A stretch of DNA of 64,000 nt from contig NZ_FXTC01000003.1 of the NCBI RefSeq assembly GCF_900182655.1, positions 248,001 through 312,000 on the forward strand, given 5' to 3'. Position numbers and translations under genes: made by a program. This document shows, piece by piece, positions 9,319 through 18,274 of this stretch. Position 1 is the first letter of the stretch; each line of letters begins with the position of its first letter. The stretch is from Chryseobacterium rhizoplanae (GTDB taxonomy: Bacteria > Bacteroidota > Bacteroidia > Flavobacteriales > Weeksellaceae). The notes beneath the pieces are model-generated. The model did no database searches and was not told the origin of the DNA. It was given only the letters and a program-made list of their open reading frames with translations.

Positions 9319-9331
9319 ATTAGTAGACTAA
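9307..9331. promoter_or_regulatory. 25-bp palindromic operator over the -33 box
   Basis: The site runs from TTAGTC to GACTAA with dyad symmetry right through the centre (only four or five positions break it), and AT-rich symmetry extends it to 9300-9338. There is no unpaired loop and no T-run, which points to a protein-binding site, not a terminator. It covers the -33 TTG of the NIL-domain promoter. An Rrf2-type sulfur regulator is a guess from the partner gene. Confidence 0.65.
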
Positions 9332-9350
9332 TATTTTTAAAAATTTAACA

Positions 9351-9377
9351 TAAAAAAAAGAAGCCTGTTCAGCTTCT
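9351..9377 (-). terminator. Terminator of the YiiX-like gene
   Basis: On the minus strand AGAAGC-TGAACAG-GCTTCT is followed by a run of eight T's. Confidence 0.8.
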
Positions 9378-9386
9378 CTCTATATT

Positions 9387-10055
9387 TTAATAGTTTCCTA
9401 TCCTTTCTAATTTATCAGACCCGGCAAGTCCATTAGGGTTACAACCCGGCTCTCCTTCAGGGACTATCAGATTTTTTTTGGTATAGAATTCTTTCCAGAA
9501 TGCATTTGTTTTTCCTGTTTTAGGATCAATAAACGTCATGGGTTCCAGTTTGAAAATATTTTCTGCCCGAAAGGATCTTTCTACAAAATCTGAACAGTAA
9601 TAAGAATTTTCATCCAGGATATAATTGAAGTTGTAAGGCTTCCCCAACATAGAATGCGCTTTTTTAATAGCTTCAGGAATAGTTGTCTGATATTCAGGCT
9701 TTAAACGATAAACAATCACCTCCTGCCCGTCTTCTTTTTGATCTTTTATAAAATCCTTCAGATCCTGTTTTTGAGAACCTCCTTTCGGAGCAGCATGCAG
9801 AACAAACATTTTATTACCATCTTTTTCAAGAATTCCGATATGATCAAATGAAGCAGCCTTCTGTTTTTGAGTGACATTATTGATCGCACCGGAAAGCCCC
9901 GATTCTTTAGCCGTTACAAAAAGCAGGTCACCGTTTTTAAGCTGTACCTTACCGGAATAAGCATTTTTACACTGTACCAATAATACCATCAGACAGGATA
10001 AAAACCAAATAACAGTACCCTTTTTTATTCTTTTTTTAATTCTAAATTCAGACAT
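9387..10055 (-). CDS. YiiX/YebB-like NlpC/P60-type cysteine hydrolase lipoprotein
   Basis: The 222-residue protein has a positively charged N-terminus, a hydrophobic stretch and a lipobox ending at Cys29 (LLVQC). The catalytic elements of the permuted NlpC/P60 (DUF830/YiiX) fold are visible: FDHIGI with His72, and YYCSDFV with Cys154. The opening NGDLLFV is also typical. Such enzymes are thiol hydrolases thought to cut amide or ester bonds in the envelope; the substrate is unknown. It lies between the NIL-domain gene and the divergent two-component operon. A minus-strand TAATTTTG at 10075-10082 may be its -7 element. Confidence 0.83.
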   Translation of the reverse strand: MSEFRIKKRIKKGTVIWFLSCLMVLLVQCKNAYSGKVQLKNGDLLFVTAKESGLSGAINNVTQKQKAASFDHIGILEKDGNKMFVLHAAPKGGSQKQDLKDFIKDQKEDGQEVIVYRLKPEYQTTIPEAIKKAHSMLGKPYNFNYILDENSYYCSDFVERSFRAENIFKLEPMTFIDPKTGKTNAFWKEFYTKKNLIVPEGEPGCNPNGLAGSDKLERIGNY

Positions 10056-10097
10056 TCGATTATACTTTCGGGACCAAAATTACAAAATAGAATTCAT

Positions 10098-10105
10098 TAC
10101 ATTTG
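10098..10105 (+). promoter_or_regulatory. -7 element of the two-component operon
   Basis: TACATTTG is a full TAnnTTTG match about 50 bases before the response-regulator start. No TTG was found at the expected distance. Confidence 0.5.
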
Positions 10106-10156
10106 TGGGAATATTGATCTATTCTTCACATCAACTCAAACCTATTCAAGATTCTT

Positions 10157-10861
10157 ATGCCACATATTTTATTAGTTGAAGACGATGACAGACTTTCCAA
10201 ACTGATTGCAAAAGGATTTCAGGAAGCTGAATTTGAGGTGACCGTGGCTTATGATGGAAACACAGGTTTGAAACTGGCTCAACAGACGAATTTTGATCTG
10301 GTAGTCACAGATATTGTTCTGCCTAAAAAAAATGGTCTTGAATTTTGCAATGAAATAAAAACGCTGAAACCTGATCTTCCGGTCATTATGCTGACAGCAT
10401 TGGGAACTACGGATGATAAACTGGAAGGCTTTGATGCCGGAGCGGATGATTATCTGACCAAACCTTTTGAAATGCGTGAACTGGTAGCAAGGATCAAAGT
10501 ACTTCTGAAACGCTTTTCACAACAGAGACAGCAAAATGTTTCCGTTCTGAAATATGAAGGAATTGAAATGAATCTGGAACAGAAAACAGTGCGCAGAGAT
10601 CATACACCAATAAAACTCACTCCGAAAGAATTTAATCTTTTAAAATTCATGATGGAGAACTCCGAAAGGGTTCTTTCCCGAAGTGAAATTGCAGAAAAAG
10701 TATGGGAGACCCATTTCGATACGGGCACCAATTTTATTGATGTGTATATCAATTACCTTAGAAAAAAAATAGATAAAGATTTTGAAACGAAACTGATCCA
10801 CACCAAAGCCGGCATGGGATTCATTCTGAAAAAAGACTACGAATCAGGCCTTGTACAGTAA
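10157..10861 (+). CDS. OmpR-family response regulator
   Basis: The 234-residue protein has a receiver domain (1-~120) with the acidic pair at 9-10, phospho-acceptor Asp52 in VVTDIVLP, Thr80 and Lys102 (YLTKPF). This is followed by an OmpR/PhoB winged-helix DNA-binding domain (~130-228, with LTPKEFNLL and FIDVYINYLRKKID). It should bind DNA when phosphorylated by the kinase encoded 21 bases downstream. It resembles the CusR/copper-metal branch. The metal-efflux operon 3 kb downstream is a plausible target, by proximity only. Confidence 0.93.
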   Translation: MPHILLVEDDDRLSKLIAKGFQEAEFEVTVAYDGNTGLKLAQQTNFDLVVTDIVLPKKNGLEFCNEIKTLKPDLPVIMLTALGTTDDKLEGFDAGADDYLTKPFEMRELVARIKVLLKRFSQQRQQNVSVLKYEGIEMNLEQKTVRRDHTPIKLTPKEFNLLKFMMENSERVLSRSEIAEKVWETHFDTGTNFIDVYINYLRKKIDKDFETKLIHTKAGMGFILKKDYESGLVQ

Positions 10862-10882
10862 GCATCAACTAAAAATATCCGG

Positions 10883-12244
10883 ATGAAAATAAGAACCCGA
10901 CTTACGCTGCTTTTTACCTTAATCACTGCAATGCTTTTGGGGGTTTACAGCGTTTCGATCTATTATTCATCCAAAGAAGCCAGAGAGAAATCTTTTTACA
11001 GTGAACTTCAGAACGAAGCTATTGCTAAAGCTGATTTATTTTTCCGGAGTTCATTGCCTGAAAAGGAAATGCACAAGCTTTATAAAAACAATACCAGAAC
11101 CCTAAATGAAGTTCAGGTAGCGATTTATGATGTTAATAAGCAACTTGTTTATCATGATGATGCGAAAGTAGATTATGTAAAAGAAACCCCGGAAATGCTT
11201 TCGCAGATATTCCAGAAAAAGAGAATCAATTTCTTTCTAAACGATTTACAGGTAATCGGAATGGTATATCATTACGAGGGAAAAACTTACGCAGTCACCG
11301 CAGCAGCTTATGATCAGTATGGATATGAATATCTCACTCATCTTCTTACCATCAGCATTATTTCCTTCTTTATTATTTTAATATTGATTTATCTGGCTGG
11401 GATATTTCTCTCTAAAAAAGCATTGAGCCCACTTAGTGAAATGGTCAATCAGATCAAAAAAATCACCGCCGGAAAATTACAGTTACGCCTGAAAACAACG
11501 AAGGAAAAAGATGAACTTAATGAGCTTGCCCAAAACTTCAATGGAATGCTGGAGCGGCTTGAAAATTCTTTTGATTCACAAAAGCATTTCGTATCAAACA
11601 TTTCACATGAACTGAGAACGCCTTTATCTGCGATTATTACAGAGCTGGAACTGGCTTCCGAGAAAGATAAAACCAAAGAGGAATACAAAGAAACCATTCA
11701 ATATGCCCTGAATGACGCCCGAAATATGGTAAAACTGTCCAACAGCTTAATGGACCTCGCCAAAGCAAGCTATGACCCCAATGAAATCAGTTTTTCTGAA
11801 GTGCGCCTTGATGAGATTCTTCTGGAATCTTACAGCAAAATAATAAGAGAAAATTCAGAATATAAAGTTTCACTGAACATCGAAGATTCAATAGAAGAAC
11901 ACCAGCTGGTCATTCAGGGAAATGAATATCTGCTGCAGGTTGCATTTAATAATCTTATTGACAATGCCTGTAAATATTCTCCGGAACACAGTTGTCTGAT
12001 AGATGTCAGAATCCATTACGAATATCTTAAAATAAGCTTTATCAATTCCGGGAATATGATTCTTAAGGAAGATTTACAGTATATTTTCGAGCCATTTTTC
12101 AGAAGTGAAACAACCAGTCAGGAAAAAGGTCATGGAATAGGATTATTTCTCACCAGGAAAATTATTCTGCTCCACAATGCAAAAGTAAATGTAGTATCGG
12201 ATCATAACGAAACTATTTTCACGGTAGAGTTCATGATTAGTTGA
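10883..12244 (+). CDS. Sensor histidine kinase, partner of the upstream regulator
   Basis: The 453-residue membrane kinase has TM1 (about 7-28), a periplasmic sensor region of about 120 residues, TM2 (about 153-176) and a HAMP linker. The H-box VSNISHELRTPLSA carries phospho-acceptor His242, and the HATPase domain has NLIDNACKYSP and GHGIGLFLTRKI. The sensor region shows no known domain and no His/Cys-rich metal cluster. The gene follows the regulator in the same operon and runs convergently into the EamA gene, with no clear terminator between them. Confidence 0.93.
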   Translation: MKIRTRLTLLFTLITAMLLGVYSVSIYYSSKEAREKSFYSELQNEAIAKADLFFRSSLPEKEMHKLYKNNTRTLNEVQVAIYDVNKQLVYHDDAKVDYVKETPEMLSQIFQKKRINFFLNDLQVIGMVYHYEGKTYAVTAAAYDQYGYEYLTHLLTISIISFFIILILIYLAGIFLSKKALSPLSEMVNQIKKITAGKLQLRLKTTKEKDELNELAQNFNGMLERLENSFDSQKHFVSNISHELRTPLSAIITELELASEKDKTKEEYKETIQYALNDARNMVKLSNSLMDLAKASYDPNEISFSEVRLDEILLESYSKIIRENSEYKVSLNIEDSIEEHQLVIQGNEYLLQVAFNNLIDNACKYSPEHSCLIDVRIHYEYLKISFINSGNMILKEDLQYIFEPFFRSETTSQEKGHGIGLFLTRKIILLHNAKVNVVSDHNETIFTVEFMIS

Positions 12245-12305
12245 TGTATCAACACTTCATTCAAATTTATTTGAATCTTAATTTCCCTTTTAAAATTCCA
12301 TAATT

Positions 12306-13157
12306 CTACTCATGAGCAAGAGATTTCTTATTGAAAACTGTAGTTCCTATGCTGGCAGCAATTACACATGCAATAGAAATCCATTGTAAAAAAGATAATT
12401 CTTCAGCAAGAAAAACCAATCCTGAAAGTGCTGCAAATGCAGGTTCCAGACTCATCAGAATACTAAAAGTCTTTGCAGGAAGTCTTTTCAATGCCATAAT
12501 CTCCAATGAAAAAGGCAAAGCACTCGAAAGAATAGCCACACCGAGACCTTTAACAAAAATAGCAGGAGTAAGATTAAAAACCGCTCCATCCCAAATCGTA
12601 AAGGGAATAATTACCATGCTCGCAAATATCATCCCGGTCGTTACCGCATCTTTTCCGTCCATTATTTTCGAAACCTTTCCACCCATGATGATGTAAACAG
12701 CCCAGAACATCCCGGCCAGAAAGGCCAGCCCAAGACCTACCAAATCAACATGATCATTTTGCCACGGAACAATCAGCAGAATTCCGACACAGGCTAATAA
12801 TGCCCATACAACATCCAATAGTTTACGTGACAAAGCCAGTGCAAGAAATAAAGGACCTGCAAATTCTACTGTAACCGCCAATCCCAATGGAATCCGTTGA
12901 ATCGCCATATAAAAAATAAGATTCATTGCAGCCAATCCTATTCCGTAGACCGCACAGTATTTCCATTTTTGTCTGTCAAACTGTAAAAATTTCGGACGGT
13001 TAATCAACGTAAGCAAAACAGCAGAAAGTACAATTCTTAAAGTAACTGTACCAATAGCTCCGATGGCAGGAAAAAGCTGCTTGGCAATGGACGCTCCTCC
13101 CTGTACACATATGATTGCTAAAAGCGTAGCTGGTATTGCTATGTTTGATTTTTTCAT
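12306..13157 (-). CDS. EamA-family (DMT) transporter, RhtA-like
   Basis: The 283-residue protein consists of ten hydrophobic segments in two EamA repeats. The N-terminal segment with ICVQGGASIAKQLFP and the LRIVLSAVLL block recall the RhtA threonine/homoserine exporter branch. It most likely exports amino acids or related metabolites across the inner membrane; the substrate cannot be told from sequence. It is transcribed alone, convergent with the kinase gene. Confidence 0.85.
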   Translation of the reverse strand: MKKSNIAIPATLLAIICVQGGASIAKQLFPAIGAIGTVTLRIVLSAVLLTLINRPKFLQFDRQKWKYCAVYGIGLAAMNLIFYMAIQRIPLGLAVTVEFAGPLFLALALSRKLLDVVWALLACVGILLIVPWQNDHVDLVGLGLAFLAGMFWAVYIIMGGKVSKIMDGKDAVTTGMIFASMVIIPFTIWDGAVFNLTPAIFVKGLGVAILSSALPFSLEIMALKRLPAKTFSILMSLEPAFAALSGLVFLAEELSFLQWISIACVIAASIGTTVFNKKSLAHE

Positions 13158-13438
13158 TTCTAAAATATATAATTCAAAAGATTTTGGAAAGAAGTTTCCG
13201 AGATTCAGCAGGCTTTTATTTTATGTGATAAATCGTGAAATTAATCATGTAAAACTGCCTGCCCCCAAATGTATTGAAATTTTATCTTTTACAATGGGTA
13301 CAGCTTACACTTATTAATAGGGTCTAAAAAAATAATCATTTCTTATTTCACCATTAAAAAAACAGGAAAACATTTTCTCTAATGATTTTATAATAATATT
13401 CTAAAGCTTTTCTAACGGTAAAAAAACGTGTTACTCTT

Positions 13439-13446
13439 TACTTTTG
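13439..13446 (+). promoter_or_regulatory. -7 element of the mgtC/metal-efflux operon
   Basis: TACTTTTG matches TAnnTTTG and would give a leader of about 115 bases before mgtC. The rest of the gene-free stretch 13158-13438 shows nothing I can assign. Confidence 0.5.
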
Positions 13447-13501
13447 CACAGTAAAAAATAAAGCACATGGACGCAGATCCTTACAGTAATTATCAATCTT
13501 A

Positions 13502-13546
13502 AAAGCTTTAGTTGTACTCACTTTTCCCGTACAGCTGAAAAGCTTT
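13502..13546 (+). promoter_or_regulatory. Stem-loop in the mgtC leader
   Basis: The arm 13502-13517 (AAAGCTTTAGTTGTAC) pairs with 13529-13546 (GTACAGCTGAAAAGCTTT), with small bulges and an 11-base loop. The stem ends 18 bases before the start codon. It could be a regulatory leader; no known riboswitch class is recognised. Confidence 0.45.
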
Positions 13547-13564
13547 ATAAAAACAGGAAAAGTT

Positions 13565-14047
13565 ATGAATACATTCGAATTTACTCTTCGCCTCCTTACC
13601 GCATTTGCTCTTGGTGCCGGCATTGGTTTTGAAAGACAGTGGCGCAAAAAAAATGCCGGACTCAGAACCAACACTTTGGTTTGCATTGGCTCTGCAGCAT
13701 TCGTATTGATTGCTATCAGAATTGGTGGCGATGCGGCCGGAAGAATCACCTCTTATATTGTCAGCGGAATAGGCTTCCTTGGTGGCGGCGTTATCATGAA
13801 AGACGGCCTTACCGTAAGAGGATTAAATACAGCAGCCACATTATGGTGCTCTGCGGCCATAGGCGCATTATGTGCGTTGGGATATCCTGCAGAAGCCCTC
13901 ATCACAGTTTTCTTTATTGTCTCTACCAATATATTCCTGAGACCTACTTTATCCTCTCAGAAGGAAGCAAGAGGCAAAAAATGGCTCAGCACCAAGAAAA
14001 ATACCAAAGAAAAAGTAAAAATCAGCAATAGCACTCAATTGTATTAA
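13565..14047 (+). CDS. MgtC/SapB family membrane protein
   Basis: The 160-residue protein has four or five membrane segments and the family signature GFERQWRKKNAGLRTNTLV near residue 20-40, followed by the glycine-rich GIGFLGGGVIMKDG. Only the N-terminal MgtC domain is present; the C-terminal ACT-like domain of Salmonella MgtC is missing, as in many short homologues. Family members are linked to survival in low magnesium and to modulation of ATP synthase. It ends 4 bases before the adaptor gene, so it heads the metal-efflux operon. Confidence 0.88.
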   Translation: MNTFEFTLRLLTAFALGAGIGFERQWRKKNAGLRTNTLVCIGSAAFVLIAIRIGGDAAGRITSYIVSGIGFLGGGVIMKDGLTVRGLNTAATLWCSAAIGALCALGYPAEALITVFFIVSTNIFLRPTLSSQKEARGKKWLSTKKNTKEKVKISNSTQLY

Positions 14048-14051
14048 GATC

Positions 14052-15152
14052 ATGAAAAAAATAATCTTAAGTAGTATTGTTCTTTTTGCAGTTTCCTGTA
14101 AAGACAATAGACCTCAGCAAAACAAAGAACCGGAAATAATGATAAAAGGTGATCAGGCAACCATTCCGGAAAATATTCCCATTTTCAAAAAAATTAAAAC
14201 ACAGGTTGTTGCCGAACAGGAACACAGTGATGGAGTAATCTCAGCAGGAACAATCCAGGCGATTCCCAATCATTATGCGGAAATTGCCAGCCCTTTTTCC
14301 GGAAGAATTACCCGATCATTTATTCAGCTTGGACAACATATTTCTGCCGGAAGCCCGCTTTTCGAGATCCTTTCTTCAGATTATTTTTCAGTTCAGAAAG
14401 ATTACACAGATGCACTGAATGATGTACAACTTGCGGAAAAAAATTACAGACGCCAGCAAGATCTTGTCAGGCACGGAGTAGGCATCCAAAAGGAACTGGA
14501 CGAAGCGGAAACCGATTTTAAAAATAAAAAGACATCTCTTTCTAATGCTGCTTCAGCCTTAAAAGTCTATAACAGTAAAGCAGGAGGTATTGGGAGTCCT
14601 CTCATTGTAAGAGCTCCCATCAACGGAGAAATTATTTCCAACAAAATTGTAAACGGCCAATATCTGAAAGGAGATGCCGATCCGGTAATGATTATCGCAG
14701 AATTATCAAAAGTCTGGATTTCCGGTGATGTAAAAGAAAAAGACATCCGCTTTGTGAATACCGGAGATCAGGTTTCTGTAAAAGTAAGTGCCTATCCGGA
14801 CAGAAATATTAGCGGAAAAGTGTATCACATCAATGAAATAGTGGATGAAGATACCCGAAGTATAAAAGTTCTTATTGAATGTGATAATCCAGACAGAAAA
14901 CTAAAACCTGGCATGTATGCTACCGTCAACTTTTCAACAACTCCTGAAAAAACGGTTATGATTCCCGTAACCGCTTTGATGCAGCAGGACAGTTTCCAGT
15001 ATGTATGGGTAAAAATCGGCAGGAATCAATATGCAAAACGCTCTGTGACAACGGGAGAAACTGATCAGAAAACAGTAAGAATCACATCAGGATTAAAACC
15101 CGGAGAAATCATCATGACCGAAGGAGGAATTTATATGCTGGATGCGAAATAA
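14052..15152 (+). CDS. RND efflux periplasmic adaptor (CusB/CzcB-like) lipoprotein
   Basis: The 366-residue membrane-fusion protein has a short lipoprotein signal (LFAVSC, Cys16). Next come a split biotinyl-lipoyl domain (IASPFSGRITRSFIQLGQHI and IVRAPINGEIISNKIVNGQY), a coiled-coil hairpin (about residues 110-175) and beta-barrel domains with GMYATVNF. It would join the inner-membrane pump encoded 26 bases downstream to the outer-membrane channel. No extended His/Met-rich metal-binding segment is visible. Confidence 0.92.
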   Translation: MKKIILSSIVLFAVSCKDNRPQQNKEPEIMIKGDQATIPENIPIFKKIKTQVVAEQEHSDGVISAGTIQAIPNHYAEIASPFSGRITRSFIQLGQHISAGSPLFEILSSDYFSVQKDYTDALNDVQLAEKNYRRQQDLVRHGVGIQKELDEAETDFKNKKTSLSNAASALKVYNSKAGGIGSPLIVRAPINGEIISNKIVNGQYLKGDADPVMIIAELSKVWISGDVKEKDIRFVNTGDQVSVKVSAYPDRNISGKVYHINEIVDEDTRSIKVLIECDNPDRKLKPGMYATVNFSTTPEKTVMIPVTALMQQDSFQYVWVKIGRNQYAKRSVTTGETDQKTVRITSGLKPGEIIMTEGGIYMLDAK

Positions 15153-15178
15153 TGTAAAATGATGCGAAATCAAGAACT

Positions 15179-18100
15179 ATGAAAAAATTACTTACAATCT
15201 CTATACAGAAAAGATGGCTGATGCTGGCTCTCTTCCTTTTACTGGGATTTTTCGGGTATTATTCCTGGACCAGATTATCCATTGAAGCCTATCCTGACAT
15301 TGCGGATGTAACCTCTCAGGTAGTAACTCAGGTTCCGGGGCTGGCTGCCGAAGAAGTAGAACAGCAAATCACAATCCCTTTGGAAAGATCTCTGAACGGA
15401 CTTCCCGGAATGCATGCCATGCGAAGCAAAAGTACTTTCGGGCTTTCCATTATTACCATGGTTTTCGATGACGGGATAGATGATTATTGGGCAAGGCAGC
15501 GTATTCAGGAAAGACTGACAGATGTGGAGCTTCCTTATGGGGCACAGCCGGGATTGGATCCCCTCACCTCTCCCATCGGCGAAGTCTATCGTTACATTAT
15601 CGAAAGCAACAACCACAGTCTGCGGGAATTGACGGATTTACAAAAGTTTGTCATCATTCCCCGTATCAAACAGGTTTCAGGAATTGCTGATGTAACCAAT
15701 TTTGGGGGAATTACCACTCAGTTTCAGATCGAGCTGGATCCGCATAAGCTTGAACAATACGGATTATCTCTGTCTGAAGTTACCGAAACAATCTCCAAAA
15801 ACAATGTGAGCGCCGGAGGCAGTATGCTTCCTCGCGGAAACCTTGCTTATGTCATCCGTGGAATAGGTTTGGTAAAAGACTTAAATGACCTTGGAAAAAT
15901 TGTAGTCAAAACCCAAAATGGGGTTCCAGTTTTTCTGAATGACGTAGGAACATTGAAATACGGAAATCTGGAAAGGAAAGGGATTCTCGGCTATACAGAC
16001 AGAAAACGTAATTATTCTGAAAGTGTGGAAGGAATTGTGCTTTTATTAAGGGGTCAAAACCCTTCAAAAGTACTGGAAGGTGTGCATGAAGCGATTGAAG
16101 AACTGAATAACGAAACACTTCCTCCCGGAGTTAAAATCCATCCTTTTCTGGACAGAACGGATCTTGTGAAAACTACGCTTACCACAGTTTCCCATACCCT
16201 TACCGAAGGTATTGTACTGGTTATTATCGTTCTGATTGTATTTCTTGGAAGCTGGCGGGGAGCATTGCTGGTGGCGATTACCATTCCACTTTCTTTGTTA
16301 TTTGCTTTTATACTCATGTATTTTACCAATATTCCGGCCAATCTTCTTTCACTGGGAGCGATTGATTTCGGGATCATTGTAGATGGAGCCATCGTCATGC
16401 TGGAAACCATTCTGAAGAAACGCGAAGAAAATTCTGAAGACACACTGGAAGAAAAAACCATTACCCAGAGAGTGATTGAAGTGGCAAAACCTATTTTCTT
16501 TTCCACGATCATTATCATTACCGCTTATCTTCCCTTGTTTGCTTTTGAAAGAGTAGAGAAAAAATTATTTACCCCTATGGCTTTTACTGTTGGATATGCT
16601 CTATTGGGAGCCCTTGCTGTTGCATTACTTCTGATTCCGGGATTAGCTTATGTCATCTATCGGAAACCACAGAAGATCTATCACAATAAATGGCTGGAAA
16701 AACTAAGCTCAGCTTATGGAAAGAGCATTGAAAAAATAATGCAGACTCCTAAAAGAGTAATCATTCCTATTATGATCGTTCTGGTTTCTGCCGGAATTCT
16801 CTCCTATCATGTGGGAAAAGATTTCCTTCCCGAATTGGATGAAGGTTCCATATGGTTACAGGTACAGTTACCTCCTGGAATTTCTTTAGCCAAATCAAAA
16901 GAAATGAGTGATACTTTACGTGCCCGTACTCTCAGACATCCTGAAATCACTTATATGATGGTTCAGGCAGGACGTAATGATGATGGTACCGACCCATGGA
17001 CGGCTTCCCACTTTGAAGTATCTGTTGGAATAAAACCTTACAGCGAATGGCCTTCAGGAAAAACAAAAGCCGACCTCATCAAAGAACTTGCGGCCGATTA
17101 TAAAGATATGCCGGGGTTCACCGTTGGGTTTTCGCAACCTATGATTGACGGGGTCATGGATAAAATCTCCGGAGCTCACAGTGAGCTGGTAGTAAAGGTA
17201 TATGGAGAAGACTTTAAGGAAACCAGGCGAATTGCAGAAAATGTATTATCCACTTTAAATACAATTCCGGGTTCTGCAGATCTTGCTATCGATCAGGAGC
17301 CACCGTTACCTCAACTGCAGATTATTACCAACAGAGACAAGATTGCTCAGTATGGATTGAATGTAGCTGATGTTGCCGACCTTATTGAAGTGGCATTGGG
17401 AGGAAAAGCCATTTCCCAGATCTTTATCGGCAATAAGGTGTATGATATTTCCTGCCGTTACACGGAAGACAGCCGCGATACGCCGGATAAAATCGGAAAC
17501 CTGATGTTGACTTCAGCTTCAGGGGCAAAAATTCCGCTGTCTCAGGTGGCAGAAGTAAAATTAAGCACCGGTGAAAGTACTATTACCAGAGAAATGAATA
17601 AACGACATCTTACGGTAAAACTGAATCTGAGAGGTACTGATCTTTCTTCTTTTCTGAAAAATGCACAGGATAAAATTGAAAAAGAGATCAAATACGATCA
17701 CGAAAAATATCAAATCAAATGGGGCGGGCAGTTTGAAAATCAAAACAGGGCATATTCAAGGCTGGCATTTATTGTTCCGTTAGCACTGGCTATTATGTTC
17801 TTGTTGTTGTATGGCGCATTTGGAGATTTCAGGCAGGCTTTGGTATTGATGTCTATTGTTCCACTGGCTTTATTTGGCGGAATGCTCGCGCTCAATATCC
17901 GGGGAATGTCTCTGAATGTGTCTTCAGCCGTAGGATTCATCGCGTTGTTCGGAGTTGCTATCCAGAACGGAGTCATTATGATTTCTCATATCAACGATCT
18001 CCGTAAGAAAGGATATGAGCTGAAAGAGGCAGCCATCAAAGGGGCAAAAGACCGTTTCAGACCTGTACTGATGACCGCAACGGTGGCTGTAATTGGATTA

Positions 18101-18274
18101 TTCCCTGCATCATTGGCCACAGGAATCGGTTCTGATGTACAGCGTCCACTGGCAACTGTGATTGTTTATGGACTGATGTTCTCCACTATTTTAACCTTAT
18201 TCGTTTTGCCGGCAATTTATTTTATGACTGAACGCCGAAACGAAAAACAAAATTTAGAATCAAATGAAAATTAG
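15179..18274 (+). CDS. CzcA-type heavy-metal RND efflux pump
   Basis: The 1031-residue pump has the two-fold RND layout of twelve membrane segments and two large periplasmic loops. In TM4 the motif GAIDFGIIVDGAIVMLET gives Asp396, Asp402 and Glu409, the DFG-x3-DG-x5-E pattern of divalent-cation pumps (Zn, Co, Cd or Ni). The copper/silver CusA type lacks this pattern. The motif is the best evidence on substrate; the exact metal is not decided. The gene overlaps the next by 11 bases. Confidence 0.95.
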   Translation: MKKLLTISIQKRWLMLALFLLLGFFGYYSWTRLSIEAYPDIADVTSQVVTQVPGLAAEEVEQQITIPLERSLNGLPGMHAMRSKSTFGLSIITMVFDDGIDDYWARQRIQERLTDVELPYGAQPGLDPLTSPIGEVYRYIIESNNHSLRELTDLQKFVIIPRIKQVSGIADVTNFGGITTQFQIELDPHKLEQYGLSLSEVTETISKNNVSAGGSMLPRGNLAYVIRGIGLVKDLNDLGKIVVKTQNGVPVFLNDVGTLKYGNLERKGILGYTDRKRNYSESVEGIVLLLRGQNPSKVLEGVHEAIEELNNETLPPGVKIHPFLDRTDLVKTTLTTVSHTLTEGIVLVIIVLIVFLGSWRGALLVAITIPLSLLFAFILMYFTNIPANLLSLGAIDFGIIVDGAIVMLETILKKREENSEDTLEEKTITQRVIEVAKPIFFSTIIIITAYLPLFAFERVEKKLFTPMAFTVGYALLGALAVALLLIPGLAYVIYRKPQKIYHNKWLEKLSSAYGKSIEKIMQTPKRVIIPIMIVLVSAGILSYHVGKDFLPELDEGSIWLQVQLPPGISLAKSKEMSDTLRARTLRHPEITYMMVQAGRNDDGTDPWTASHFEVSVGIKPYSEWPSGKTKADLIKELAADYKDMPGFTVGFSQPMIDGVMDKISGAHSELVVKVYGEDFKETRRIAENVLSTLNTIPGSADLAIDQEPPLPQLQIITNRDKIAQYGLNVADVADLIEVALGGKAISQIFIGNKVYDISCRYTEDSRDTPDKIGNLMLTSASGAKIPLSQVAEVKLSTGESTITREMNKRHLTVKLNLRGTDLSSFLKNAQDKIEKEIKYDHEKYQIKWGGQFENQNRAYSRLAFIVPLALAIMFLLLYGAFGDFRQALVLMSIVPLALFGGMLALNIRGMSLNVSSAVGFIALFGVAIQNGVIMISHINDLRKKGYELKEAAIKGAKDRFRPVLMTATVAVIGLFPASLATGIGSDVQRPLATVIVYGLMFSTILTLFVLPAIYFMTERRNEKQNLESNEN

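Noticed and set aside
9301..9337. Terminator hairpin upstream of the NIL-domain gene
   Set aside because: The dyad has no unpaired loop, lies over a promoter -33 box, and no gene ends into it; an operator is the better reading.
13438..13749. 103-codon minus-strand ORF over the mgtC leader
   Set aside because: It covers the mgtC promoter and leader and the conserved MgtC start; it has no family features.
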